64,000 nucleotides of DNA from Mytilisepta virgata (GCA_028015205.1 CM051514.1:32070150-32134149), one strand, 5' to 3'. Shown: positions 23,701 to 34,099, counted from the first letter of the stretch. Program-made: numbers and translations. Notes: generated by a model from the letters alone, not told the origin.

Positions 23701-26700
23701 AATATTTTTCAACCAAATCTTGGTATTTGAAAAAGAATTTCGTAAGAGACCTTTTTAGACGCATTTCCTCGTATTCCTGGCTAAGAAGTCTGTCACGCAG
23801 ATGTTTATGGCGTTCAAGGAAATCAGAGTAGTTGGAACATGCTCTAGCGTAACGAATCAATTGAGAAATATAAACACCATATGCAGGAGATGTTGGGATA
23901 TTGCTGCATAGGTAAGGAAAATTTATAATTTTAAAATCAAAATCGTCTCTTTTATCGTATATCTTGGTGCTTAGTTTACCACTACTGTCAAATTCGAGAT
24001 GAAGGTCTAGAAAGGATGCTGTACAAGTTGTTTCTGTAGTTTCTTTAATTTCGAGTTCTGGTGGATATATCAATGGAAGCCATTGAGCAAAAGAAGGATT
24101 GTTCATGGACAAAACATCATCAATATATCTATATGTGAAATTAAAAGATTTAGCATCTTTCATACGTTTATTCCTCACGAGGTTCTGCAGAAACTCTGTC
24201 TCATAGGAATATAAGAACAAATCGGCGAGGAGAGGGGCACAATTAGTACCCATTGGAATGCCGATTTGTTGTTGAAAAATCGCTCCTCCAAACGTGACAA
24301 ATATGTTATCAATGAGGAAATCAAGCATGTCGCAAACCTGTTTTTCAATGTAGCATGTTTTGTTTTTTGGAGATGTTTTAGAAAAATATGTGGAATTGTA
24401 GCCTAATACAACAAAGTTGCGTGAATCATTAAAAGCTTTATGAATCAGTCCCTTTAAACGAGATTTGAGTTTATCATGGGGTAAAGTAGTGTAAAGGGTT
24501 GAAAAGTCAAAAGTTTTAATAGAACTGATTTCTGAAAAACTGCGCGATTTAAAGTTGTCAAGTAAATCTTTAGAATTTTTAAGTATCCACATATGATTGA
24601 TACCACTACGGGAATAGATGGTATCACAACATGCCTGTTGTCCCTCTTTCACTGCAGACAATATCTTTGTGAGGTGAACTGACAGCTCCTTGGTGGAACA
24701 TGATGATGATCCAGCTATGTACCTTTCCTTGTATGGATTTTTATGGAGTTTAGGAATCCAATACAAGTAAGGCAAGTCCTCACATGTAGTGCTGATATTG
24801 AGAGAAGACATGAAAGACTTGTGGTTATTGAGGATATCATCTTTGTCAAAAGTAGTACGTTTATATGTGGTATTACCTGGTGTATCCCTATCAATACCTA
24901 ATTCATGTATTAGGCAGTTGAGGTAATGAGCTTTACATACAAATACTATGTTGTTGGAAGCTTTGTCTGCAGGGACGATAACATACTTGTCCTGGAGAGA
25001 AGTAAGGCAGTCAAGTGCCTCACGATCTTTAAAAACAGATTTGGGTCGTTTATGGGAATGTTTTCTGAGGTTAGCAATACGACCCTGTACCAGTGATCGA
25101 ATGGTACGTACCCAGTCTGACAAGGACTCAACTTCAGGCTCTTGGTCTTTTTCTCTCTTTATCCATGATCTGGCATAATCTTCAACAGCATCCATAATGG
25201 TTTTGAAATTAAGATTCCAATTGAGGCGCTGTGGTTCTCTGAATTTAGGACCATGAGAAATGAGATTACGTAAGAGTTCATTCTCAATGATATTCAGATC
25301 AAAAGACTAATTTTATCTTTTCCATGAACAAACTTATTGTTTGAAAATTAGATATAAGTCATTTACAGATATGGAATATGTTTAGAAAGAGACATTTCCA
25401 AGATAGATATTCACTACGTTAAACTAGTAGAACACTCAGGTGTGACTATTATAGACGTTTATCTGCTCGGGTAATTGTACTGTAATGCTTTTGAACCACA
25501 GATAGGTAATGTTTCATGAAACAAAAATAATGTGTTAACCCAAACTTGAATCGAAAATTACTAAAGATTTCTGAAAGACGATCATACATACCCCCCCCCC
25601 CCCCCCATAATAACTATGTGAATTTAAAACTACTATTGATAACAATAAACTATGTTGCATTTGGATCTATAGAAGGCATTTCAGATTTTCAAGGGAAGAA
25701 CAGCCCATCATTTTTCAGACATTAAGGATGCTCGCTGGTCATGTTTTGGTCTTTTTGTCAGATTTTCGGAATCCTCGGGTTTTATCCATTTCTTAAACAG
25801 GATTTTTTTTGCCCATGGACCCCCACCTTTTCTTTTATAATTCAATCATATATACTTTAAAATGGTATTTGACAAAATTTTATGAAATTCTTTTTATTTT
25901 TTCATAATTTTTGAGAGACTGGAGTTGTCAATGCAAAGAAAATGAAAAATCCAGAGAAAACCCATTTCGTGCAAATTTTCAAGGCCTTATAGCTCTAAAA
26001 TGAGCACATGAACCTATATTTTTTTCTTGCTTATTTGTTTACTATTCATATGTTCTCTAAAACTAAAACACCTATTTCAAATCCTATTTATTTCCTATTA
26101 GACCAGCGATCATCCTTAATGAAGTATAGCTTCCGATGTATTGAACGTTTTGTCGAATGTTTTAAGGACATTTTTAAGGCCCTTTGTTTAATATCCCTAG
26201 AGGTTCGATTTCATTCAAGTTTACCCTTACTGAAAGTACCAAACCTGATAAATTAAAAAGTGTACCGTCTTTCCAGTGTTACAGCTTAAACAGGGTGGTC
26301 AGTCAGGGGTGATAATTTATATGTTAGCCTCCACGGGCGTACTAATTGATTTGTTTTGATTTGTAATATATTGCATCAAAAGAAACTCAAGACAGGATGA
26401 TATCATATTTAGATAATTTTTGTTTTTTACAAGAAACCTTTTTTTTTTTATCTACGACCTTATGTTACTAAAGATAATTAAATTTGCCGACTGAAAACCA
26501 CAAAATGAACCACGCAGCTTGAGTAAATGTTTTGTTGTTGTAGTGACGCAATTTGATGTATCAGTTAAATAGATCGATTTGTGAAGAGGATCGTCAAAGA
26601 ATTATGATAGCCAACCTTTGGTTATAATTTGATCCATCCAAAAAAAACTATTTCCTAACCGTTCAAAGACTTCAAAAAACGACTGCTTTATAAATACATG

Positions 26701-26868
26701 TATCTAATGTAATAATGTAATTGTGTAAACATTTTCTCAACACCTTTTAACGCAATACAATAATTTTACTAAAAAGTTTTGTCAAAAACGTACTTACCAG
26801 TCAAAAGTATAAAGCTTATGGTACAGAAAGATAACGTTTCCATCGATTAAAAGTCGTTCAAATGGCAC
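14799..26868 (-). CDS. Ig-like type I membrane protein gene (five coding exons)
   Basis: Exons on the minus strand: 26868-26798 (ATG at 26843), 22665-22330, 19531-19424, 17333-17284 and 14864-14799 (stop TAA). All junctions are GT-AG with good donors such as GTAAGT, and the phases fit (1, 1, 1, 0), giving 606 coding bases or 201 residues. Residues 1-15 form a signal peptide (METLSFCTISFILLT). Residues 16-127 are one Ig-like domain with cysteine pairs and several NxS/T sites, on a symmetrical phase 1-1 exon typical of extracellular Ig domains. Residues 137-153 form a membrane segment followed by a basic stop. The tail ends in an acidic run (DEQEEEEQD). An in-frame TAA precedes the ATG. An acceptor before 26868 implies an upstream untranslated exon, perhaps with its donor at 29526. 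An 18-base cassette exon is possible at 20398-20381. Ligand and function are unknown; receptor or adhesion is inference. Introns hold many repeats. Confidence 0.75.
15065..15245 (-). repeat. Dispersed repeat R, copy 2 (inverted)
   Basis: GGTCATTTTGACATTTTTTAAT, TTTGCTCTTCAAAATTGTGG and TATAAATCGACGACATG match the reverse complement of the copy at 33,540-33,700. It lies in the last intron of Ig gene 1. Confidence 0.55.
15485..16165 (+). mobile_element. Partial GCTCACCTG-family element with decayed 165-bp units
   Basis: It opens with AGCCTCCCAGGAGCCT, the start of the hairpin-ended family seen at 39,551. It contains phrases of the 165-bp unit in reverse sense (GGACCATCTAAGG, GTCCGGGTCACCGGACACAA, AAATTTTCCCAGAGGGCCCT). 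It has no recognisable far end and is probably truncated. Confidence 0.5.
16228..16800 (+). pseudogene. Penelope-type reverse transcriptase, 3' fragment plus tail
   Basis: The DNA from CCAATATACCAGCATCGTCT encodes, with frameshifts, the C-terminal part of the enzyme at 23.7-25.2 kb (equivalent to its NIPTSPAYGVYISQLIR region). The non-coding tail follows, with GTATACGGAGCAGGAACTGC and GGTTTTTATAGGAGTTCGTG. It shares the 50,650-51,000 copy's segments. The 96-codon ORF at 16,508-16,798 is only the tail read through. Confidence 0.7.
16805..17110. repeat. Interspersed-repeat-like block, unclassified
   Basis: The block is less AT-rich than its surroundings and contains CGAAACAACTGACAAACCCAG and GATGCTCCGGAAGAGTAAGC. 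I recall similar phrases as repeats in mussel genomes, but no second copy lies in this window. Confidence 0.35.
17366..18638 (+). mobile_element. Hairpin-ended GCTCACCTG-family element, 1.27 kb
   Basis: It starts near GCCTGAATCGCTCACCTG and ends AAAAGCTCACATGTCC ... GGACAGGTGAACTAAAA, so the termini are inverted GCTCACCTG-type repeats. A pair of long internal repeats (AACTCCTA...GGTCAATT...GATTTTGGTCATGTTGACTT at 17,940 and 18,421) and a GACGGACGGGCGGACGACG tract precede the end. A related full element is at 39,551-40,660. No ORF. It sits in an intron of Ig gene 1, about 30 bases upstream of the acceptor at 17333. Confidence 0.72.
18640..19420. other. Intronic AT-rich DNA, nothing recognised
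   Basis: Intron of the minus-strand Ig gene without a recognisable repeat or exon. Confidence 0.4.
21148..21478 (+). mobile_element. MITE copy 2 (TAGAGCAGTTCT family)
   Basis: This is the reverse orientation of the element at 14,302-14,659 and clearly related to it along its length. It ends with GGTTATGTCTGCACCTAACTG followed by TA. Its outer left terminus is missing or too diverged. Several AGAACTGCTC and GTTCTAGA motifs repeat within it. It is intronic in Ig gene 1. Confidence 0.7.
21485..21842 (+). mobile_element. SINE or LINE 3' end with a short AATC-repeat tail
   Basis: A relatively GC-rich body starts with GCGTCCCAAGGTGGCGGATA. It ends with GAAATATTTGCCACTAGACG, TTAAGC and a tail of repeated CAAT units. 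From memory, the final phrase is a common retroposon end in bivalves. No tRNA-like head was found and no target duplication was established. Confidence 0.5.
23390..25312 (-). mobile_element. Penelope-type retroelement inside intron 1 of Ig gene 1
   Basis: The element contains the intact reverse transcriptase ORF (25195-23660). It also has about 120 bases of open frame upstream of the first ATG, back to a TAG near 25,313, and a 3' tail that includes AATGCCTGTACCAAGTCAGG (near 23,510). It lies in the same orientation as the host gene. The 5' end appears truncated, and no endonuclease is encoded. Confidence 0.6.
23660..25195 (-). CDS. Reverse transcriptase, Penelope-type, 511 residues, intact
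   Basis: An uninterrupted frame carries the core polymerase motifs: PADKA near residue 75, WIPKLHKNP (146-154), motif A FDFSTLYTTL (229-238) with its aspartate, motif B GIPMGTNCAPLLADLF (312-327) and the catalytic YRYIDD (355-360). The pattern of PADK, PKLHK and a YIDD box fits Penelope-like elements better than LTR or LINE enzymes. No GIY-YIG endonuclease follows, so mobilisation in this copy would need another route. Codons upstream of the first ATG also read as related protein, so the true N-terminus is probably longer. Fragments of the same family lie at 16.2, 44.2 and 50.7 kb. Confidence 0.8.
   Translation of the reverse strand: MDAVEDYARSWIKREKDQEPEVESLSDWVRTIRSLVQGRIANLRKHSHKRPKSVFKDREALDCLTSLQDKYVIVPADKASNNIVFVCKAHYLNCLIHELGIDRDTPGNTTYKRTTFDKDDILNNHKSFMSSLNISTTCEDLPYLYWIPKLHKNPYKERYIAGSSSCSTKELSVHLTKILSAVKEGQQACCDTIYSRSGINHMWILKNSKDLLDNFKSRSFSEISSIKTFDFSTLYTTLPHDKLKSRLKGLIHKAFNDSRNFVVLGYNSTYFSKTSPKNKTCYIEKQVCDMLDFLIDNIFVTFGGAIFQQQIGIPMGTNCAPLLADLFLYSYETEFLQNLVRNKRMKDAKSFNFTYRYIDDVLSMNNPSFAQWLPLIYPPELEIKETTETTCTASFLDLHLEFDSSGKLSTKIYDKRDDFDFKIINFPYLCSNIPTSPAYGVYISQLIRYARACSNYSDFLERHKHLRDRLLSQEYEEMRLKRSLTKFFFKYQDLVEKYSVSSTTIIEDCFL
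25320..26790. other. Intron 1 of Ig gene 1, AT-rich
   Basis: No exon or known repeat seen. A run of about 17 C lies at 25,591-25,607, followed by AACTATGTGAATT as at the 8.3-kb hairpin. Confidence 0.4.
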
Positions 26869-26869
26869 C

Positions 26870-27845
26870 TGAAAGAAAGTACTGAGTACAATTGTAATAT
26901 GACAGTTTCCTGTGTTCGGAGAATTATGTGTACATTTTAAATCACGAACAACAACCATGTATGACGTTATAAGCTTTTCAGTAGGCTAAGCAGTGAATAT
27001 TGTTTACTTTTTTAGTCTTTTTTTTATTTTCCGTATCTATTAAAACTTGTATTTATCCACTGAGAAAATATAAATCTGTCCGGACGGGCAAAGTTATTCA
27101 ATATAAAAAGGTTATGTTCAGACTTATAGTTTCTTACACGAGTTAAGAGTAAAGACTGGAAAATGTTCGAGTTTTTACAATTCACGTCTTTCACGAGTTG
27201 ATGGAGGCAGAGCGAGGGGAAATACGTTGAATTTTAAAAAAGAGTTGAAGATTTTCCAGTTCTTCACTTTTGAAGAAGTATAAGTACCTAATTCTTCCGA
27301 AAATACTCGATTATTAAGTTTCCTGTAAACAGGAAAATCCAATGAGCACAGTCGTAAATAACGTAACGCCTGATTGATCAAATGATATTTGCGAAGGCAA
27401 GATTTGATTGGCCTAAAAAGGGTGGAAGATGAGGTCTCGTGCAGTGGGAGATGAGGTCGAGTGAATCGATCTTTAACGGGTCATCTTATACTGATAATTG
27501 CCATTTACGGAAGAATGTTATATTATCACGTTCTTCATCATTTCTTTGGCCGATATGAAGTTTCTTTCTGACAAATGAGAAAATAAAGAAAATGTATCTT
27601 CAGTTTTATCATACAATACACTGTAGTTGAATTGACTCTACCCTTATTACGGAAATATTTCTTAATAACTTCAAATTTTAGGATGTTATAAGGGTTCCCC
27701 CCCCCCCCCCCCGAGAAAGACTATGACGTCACAATGTGTATATCTTGGCAACATTCCACATTATGACGTCATATTCTCTCTCAAGAAAAACCCTTATAAC
27801 AAACACTGGTGATCAATATTCCTTATTTAAATCGAAATTTGCACA
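26870..27845. other. Upstream region of Ig gene 1, nothing certain
   Basis: This is AT-rich DNA with a run of about 14 C near 27,700. No promoter could be assigned. Confidence 0.4.
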
Positions 27846-27850
27846 TTTTT

Positions 27851-28388
27851 TTAATTCTTTTTACGATCTTTGCCCCAAATTATTTTTTGAAGAACAATTT
27901 CCATGTATTTGGGATGCGGTTTCATAACCGAATCTCCAGTTTTTTTGTCAAAGTATGAGAAACAATTCTCAACAGAAGAAGCCAATTTATAGTGATTAGG
28001 AACAAAAATTAGATAGCCTGTTGAATCATTGAACGCGCGTATCAAATCTTTTTTTAAAAAATATTTTGACAAAGTCCTTCCAAATGTTGACATTTTGAAT
28101 CTTAAGGACTACAGGCGAACTTGCCTTGGGAAGAGTCAGGAATGACGAGATCCTAAGTAAGTGATTGCGGGAGTGGATCCACAGTTTTCTCAGTACGACA
28201 ATTTCCACAAACGAACGGAGAAGTATGTAATTTCCATCACGTTTAATGATTACCAACTTCTTCAAGCCCCACATTATACTGACAAACATCTTGAAAATGA
28301 TGGTGACATCGACATACATGTTCACATGATATGCGACTCCATAATGCAAGCTAAAATACAACCTCGGGACACGAGCACCAAAGAATAA
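27851..28388 (-). pseudogene. Unidentified protein-like segment with a frame break
   Basis: Two overlapping minus-strand frames look more protein-like than the surrounding DNA. One (28093-27851) includes FGRTLSKYFLKKDLIRAFND and ends near 27,851. The other (28361-28026) lies upstream in a different frame. They may be pieces of one decayed coding sequence. I do not recognise the family and see no catalytic motif or splice site that would prove it is expressed. Confidence 0.25.
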
Positions 28389-28799
28389 TGTCCGTGGGTT
28401 GGAATTAAAGAGGCTGACAAATCACAGCCCATTAAGGATTGGTTCTGTGAATGTAAGGCAGGGGCAAGAATAGTTGGATGCTGTGCCCATGTAGGATCAG
28501 TTTTGTGGTATATGGCTCTTTGTTCTCGGATTAGTTCTAATTTGATAGCGTGGTCTTTTATAATTGTATTGTAAGAACGTACACGTATGTTTAGCTAAAG
28601 ATGACAAGAACTGAGTTCAAGTGAATTGCGTGTTGATAAACACATATAAAGCTAGCTGAAAGTTTCAAAGATTTACACTATTTTTTATTCCCAGCTCATT
28701 TAGTAGTATTTCGATACTAACCCGGAAATTGAAACATAAAATTTACTGTAACAAAACTGTAAAATTTGTGAAAAGTAAGGAGTATCTCCCTCGTGAATA

Positions 28800-28965
28800 G
28801 CACTGTCTTCGATGGTTTTGGCTATACCCCTATTGGTCATTTTGGCATGTTTTAATTTGCTCAAATTCTTGGATTGTTATTTTAGTTTTTAGCATTTTAG
28901 GCCTTGATCACAACTAATGAGTCATAAATCGTCGAAATGTGCACATCTTGTGCTTCAAATCGGTA
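28800..28965 (-). repeat. Dispersed repeat R, copy 3 (inverted)
   Basis: CTTCGATGGTTTTGGCTATACC, TTTTAATTTGCTCAAATTC and GAAATGTGCACATCTTGTGC are the reverse complement of phrases at 33,540-33,720. Confidence 0.6.
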
Positions 28966-28969
28966 TCAT

Positions 28970-29500
28970 TTTTTTTTAAATTTTAAATGAACGAAAAGTT
29001 ATCTAGTTTAGTCGAAAAAAAAACAGAAGACAAGAAAATCTATTTTAAATCGTCAATAAAGACATCGACCCAATATTAAAACAACAAGTAAAAAAAGCCG
29101 AATTACGACCACAAAAAACTTACAGAAAATAGACGTACAACTCCGTATAAAGAGTGAAAATAACCTGCTTCGAAATACAAAATTGGAAATTGGAAATCCT
29201 TCGATGCACACCTTTATATGTGTAAAATCAACCATACATGTAGCTTGAAACTAGAAAGACGAGTTATTCGGAAACATTATGATATATATACATACTTTGT
29301 ATACCGACCGGGGGGAATAAAAATTAGGTACTTAAAAATAAAGTACTTTAAATTGCATTGAATTAAAATGAAGTAAATGCAATGTCCGAATTGGAATAAA
29401 AATACACGCATTTTAAAGCATAGCAAACAAATTAACCACAAAAAAATTAAAAATTTCAAAGTTCAGAAAAGTGATATAAAATAAGATAAAATGTATAAGC
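28970..29500. other. AT-rich DNA, nothing recognised
   Basis: Only short noise ORFs. Confidence 0.4.
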
Positions 29501-29504
29501 AGTT

Positions 29505-30450
29505 CTCAAAATTTAACGTTCTTACCTTAATTTCAACAAACGTGTTTAAATTATACTTTTTAAACATACCATTAAATACCATTAAATGGTTGTCGTATTG
29601 ACAAATATATTATTATCATACAACTGATCTCTTTTATAAATTACTATAATAGTAATAACTATTTTAAATGAATACAGTAATTGTACATTCAATATCTGAT
29701 GTATTGTCATTTAATCCACCCAATAATGTTATTATCAGTTCATCGCTGTCTTGGTCCAAAAGAACTATGGATTTATCAATTGGAAGAATTTCAACTATTC
29801 TCTGAAGAAGGGTATTGCGCTGTTCTAAGTAAAGTTCGCATGAGACTATGTAATGTTTGGTAATGTCTGGTACATTTCGATCACATTTTACACAAAAGCC
29901 TTCTAAAATTGGAGTTGAACCGAGTTTGCATAATAGTCCAAGGTAACTACGACTCTCTGGATAGAGATAACATAAACACCAATGTCAGTAAAAAGGTAAG
30001 TTCAAATTTCTCTTTATAATTTACATACCCCGTATTAATTCATAACAAAGAAAAATTAATTCTTGAATTATAAAATGTATTAGTGCTTAGTAAAATATTT
30101 TATAATAATCATTACATGTAAGTTCATTTTTGAACATTTAGGCTTACAACCATAAATTGAAAGAACATATCTATACAGAAAGGGTTTCATGTAGCAAAAA
30201 TATATTATTTAACGGCATCATTTCATTTTTGTTCTACATGATTACTGAGGTTACATGTAAATGAAACAACATTGAATCGAAGAAAAAACGTATTGCAAAA
30301 ATATTGAAATTTTGAAAGAAAAATAATATTGGCTGCAAAATTAAGAGTATCAAAGAAGGTATTTCATGGTATATATAAGAGTAAGGATTAAATTTTTTTA
30401 GATTTTTTTTTATCATCGAGCGATATATCGACAGCCAATTTCATTCCAAT
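29505..30450. repeat. Segment duplicated at 40.7-41.46 kb, with splice-donor-like sites on both strands
   Basis: Matches in order with 40,715-41,460 include TTCTTACCTTAATT, GTAAGTTCAAA, TTTTATAATAATCA, GAACATTT, the GAGGTTACATGTAAATGA block and the CTGCAAAATTAAGAGTATCA block. Both copies keep a minus-strand donor (AAG|GTAAGAA, exon side ending at 29526 here) and a plus-strand donor (AAG|GTAAGTTC, about 29999), which point away from each other. This would fit a duplicated bidirectional 5' region. The minus donor could belong to a non-coding first exon of Ig gene 1. Confidence 0.45.
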
Positions 30451-30863
30451 ATCAAAATATCAGCCAATTTGCTGCTAATACAATCATGTACCAGAGGCAC
30501 TGACTTATTGAGTATACAGTCATTTAATGGGTATCCGGACAATAGAAAAGAATATTTTGCCCCGGGTCCTGGGAACCATATAAGTGTTCTACTACTGATG
30601 GTAATTGAAATCTTGGATAGTTGACGATAGAAAGGGACAAAAATTCTGGTTTATTTCAAAAATATCTATTAAATATCAATATTTTTCATTTGCTAGTACG
30701 TTGCTGCTATCGAATTGTTTGTTCTTATGTATACTAGGAGTTTGTGTTGTCCATTAAGTTAAGGTTACTGAGTAGTCTTTCCTATATTCGTGTTATATAA
30801 AAAAACCGAAGCAATAAGATATGTAGATTGTAAAGTTCATGAGATAGAGACTCTTTTAAGATG

Positions 30864-31120
30864 ATTGTTTGTTTAGTTTGGATTTTACGCCGTTTTCAGC
30901 ACATTTGTCCATTTCGCGGCGGCCAGATTTTATTGGTGGGGGAAGCCGGAGTACACGGAGAGAACCACCGACCTTCGGTAGGAAAATTGACAATGCTTGT
31001 CAATTTAGATCGGAGTCGAACACACTCTGTCACAGGTGAGATTCGAACTCACAACCCCAGTGTTGACAGGCTAATGATCATTAGTAGTCGTGACGAACTA
31101 CCTGGACCACTCGGCCACCG
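30864..31120 (-). mobile_element. tRNA-derived SINE, second copy
   Basis: This is the reverse complement of the SINE at 6.8 kb: the tRNA-like head (CCACTCGGCCACC read on the plus strand) is at 31,107-31,119, and the central domain GGAAGCCGGAGTACACGGAG lies near 30,940. No clear target duplication is visible. The 106-codon ORF across it is fortuitous. Confidence 0.8.
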
Positions 31121-31239
31121 AGGCCTTCAATTTAGAAATAGCATAAGTATGATTTACCATATCGTGATGATATCTTCATGATAACAGAGTGCAACAAATC
31201 ACAGATTGATGAGTTCTTTGCAATTGCAAATAGTATTGA

Positions 31240-31560
31240 CCCCTACATAAGTTTACGTATAATTTCTCAATACAGAAATGACGTACTTAGATACTGAGGT
31301 GTACAAAGCGTTTTAAATAAAGTGGTGTCCTTGACATCAGGTTACAAGTCAAACCTACTGAAACATCAGTAACTCCCAATTACTAGTGCATAGATTTAGG
31401 TATATTTGTCCTCTTTAACAGAGCTATTAAAAAACATTGGCAGATTTTGCGAAGAGATGAATATTGTAAAACAATATTCCAAAAGATGCCTATCATAGCG
31501 TATAAACGCAGTAAAGATTTTAAAAAGCACCTAGCAAAAACAAGACTTTTAAATAGGGAG
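31240..31560 (+). pseudogene. Decayed Penelope-type reverse transcriptase C-terminus
   Basis: With frameshifts the plus strand reads YLDTEVYK, GVLDI and, near the end, KKHWQILRRDEYCKTIFQKM followed by a PIIAYKRSKDFKKHL-like segment. That is the conserved end of Penelope-type polymerases (compare IITKFWYIIRNNP at 62.6 kb). Stops and frame changes make it non-functional. Confidence 0.6.
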
Positions 31561-31564
31561 ACTT

Positions 31565-32435
31565 TTGAGAAGGGACCCTTGCTAAGTATATCATAGAACT
31601 TAGCTGCAAAATCCCAAAATACCGTAAGTTAAAAAATATATACTTCTAGTTAATAGGCAATTAGTCTTTACGGTTCTATAAAAACGGTGTCAAGTCTTGA
31701 GGTTTAAGTATTTATGTTGGTGACGGGAATCTATGCATTTGTGGAAAGTTTTACCCAAATGTTTATATATATGCATGTTTTAATCATACCCGTAACACGT
31801 GTAAATTTTCACAACATTTATTTTTTGAGTTTGGAATTTTGAAAGATCCTTCTCGGCTTTATTTTTGAGTTTTGAATTTATTATCGGCTTTCGTTGCTTT
31901 CCTATGCAATAGTTCCAATAAGTATTATTTAGATTCAATCATGAATGTGCATAAACAGTATTTTTTAACTGAATATTCATTATTTGAAATTTGCAACATG
32001 GGTTTTTTGACACTTTTCATAAAATTGAAGTTTGATATTAATACGTTAAATAAGATTTATTATAATTTATAACTAAAAGTACACATGAAGACAAATTTAG
32101 CTTTAAATCAGGGGCTCATCGAAAAGTATATCTTTGCAACAATAGACCCATTCAAACACCATAAACCATATTTGCATGCATTATATCAGAATTGGCGATA
32201 TATCAAGATATTCTATTAATCATATAAGACGATTAAACAAGTTATAAATAGAATACATTGCAATGTCAAAATATAAACATTAAATTAAAACAAATATGTC
32301 AGTGGGATGAACTGACAACAGCATTTGATCAGATATAAAATTTTAATTAAATATCAGCACTCCGTACAACTGACCCTAAGGCAATGTCAAAATATAATTT
32401 GTCCAACATGTTCACACCTTACAAAGTATTATTTG
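31565..32435. other. AT-rich DNA, nothing recognised
   Basis: No coding or repeat signal identified. Confidence 0.4.
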
Positions 32436-32779
32436 TCTCGTCTTTTCAATTTTTCACTCTAGTATTGTTTACGTATACCACGTAGCACATGAATATACTC
32501 AGGGCTCATGCCCTCTATATTTTTCATCGTCTTTACAGTGGCAGCCACTTTGTCCCCGTCCTTCGACCCATCAGTATAAATAGAATCATGAAACTTTATA
32601 GTGACTAACTTGGAGAAAATAAACTAAATATAAACAATGAAAAATAATAAAATGCCAAATTCAAACATTTTGAGCATGTTGAGTTTTGTGACCCATAAGC
32701 CAACACCAATCCACCAATCAGGAATTTAGAATTTAACGAAACATTTGGAATCAAAAAAGAAAAAAAATAAAATTTTTTA

Positions 32780-33015
32780 AAGGATTGATGTGACCAGCCG
32801 ATTAACCGAATCGGGTCCATTCGGTGTCCCGTCTAGGTAAAGATTGTGCCCTAGATGGTGATCGGAACCGTTTATCCGGCCAACCAGGAACACTCCCTAT
32901 TACCGACATGGGTTTGCGACACACGGCAAACATGTCGCCTCTTTAGGGGCCCCTTACGCCAAGCCGAGGAGCTGTGGGCCTATTCTATTAGTGTCCCCGG
33001 GACCCACACGGGGAA
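32780..33015. repeat. GC-richer block, possibly retroposon-derived
   Basis: A block from GATGTGACCAGCCGATTAAC to GGGACCCACACGGGG is distinctly less AT-rich than its flanks. The preceding TCTTTACAGTGGCAGCCACTTTG (32,530) resembles TTTTACAGTGGCAGTCAAAATTGG at 21,692. No protein frame is convincing and the family is unknown. Confidence 0.3.
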
Positions 33016-33369
33016 ACTCTTGGTTGAACTTTATCTAAAAATTCCAAAACTTGTAAATGTATGACTTTTTACGTTGTGGAAAATGCGTAGCAACCATATG
33101 TCATAGAAATCATCAGCTGAATAACAACTGCTGGAAACAGTTTAGGGTTTCAAATTCAAACTTTGTTATATTTACTGGACGTTTCGCATAATTTTACTCT
33201 TTTGGAAAATTATTTAGCAACCTCATATCTATGAAATCAGCAATGTGTATGTATTTTTGAAGATTTTCAGATCATATATCAATGTCATCAATAATAGATT
33301 AGAATGTTCCTAGAAGAATAACACTTCAATGTTGAAATTCCAGTTATGGTAATCAAATCGGAAGAATCT

Positions 33370-34090
33370 CGGACTTTTGACTTTTGTGCATCTCAGCAAC
33401 CATACAATGTTGTGACATGAAAGGTTTTTCGTTCCATCATTCTGAAGGTTTTCGGATAGCGCATCCTCCTATTTACAAGCTTTAAATTCACATTTATGTT
33501 AATGCCATAACGCAGAAAAGGCACATGCAAATTTATTGCCTCTTTAAAAAAATTCGTTGATAAATTTTGAGGCACAAGATGTGCACATTTCTTCGATTTA
33601 ACACTCATCAGTTGTGCTCAATGCCTAAATGTAGGAAACCAAAACAACAATCCAATTAAAAGTTGAAGAGCAAATTAAAACATACCAAAAGGGGTAAAGC
33701 CAAAACCATCTAAGGACAAAGATATGTACAAGAGATATTCTTTCGTTTTCACAAATTTTACAGTTTTGTAACAGTAAATTGTAAGTATCAATTTCGGGTT
33801 AATATCGAAATAAATGTTTATGAAATGCTGAAATAAATGAAAAATAATTTGAAATTAAAAGCCTTAAAAATTGCACGTACATGTAGCTATTAGTGTACAA
33901 CATGTAATATGAATCACATTCAGTTGGAGATGTATAAAAGTATAATAAAAACGAAGTGAACAAATGGTATACTTCCTCTATTTCACCAATAAACTGAACA
34001 GTCGAAAACATCTCAAACATATTGATCTAAAAAAAAAAACGTTTAATATTCGTCACAAAAAACTGTACACTTTCTCCATATTTATCCTCC
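33370..34090. repeat. Duplicate of the 3' flank of Ig gene 1, without the MITE
   Basis: It matches 13,660-14,301 and then 14,662-14,740 (ATATTCGTCACAAAA). It contains dispersed repeat R copy 4 (33,540-33,700). At about 34,013-34,030 CAAACATATTGATC runs uninterrupted where the other locus has the 358-bp MITE. Confidence 0.65.
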
Positions 34091-34099
34091 GTCACATCT

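Noticed and set aside
30861..31181. 106-codon ORF
   Set aside because: It is the antisense of a tRNA-derived SINE.
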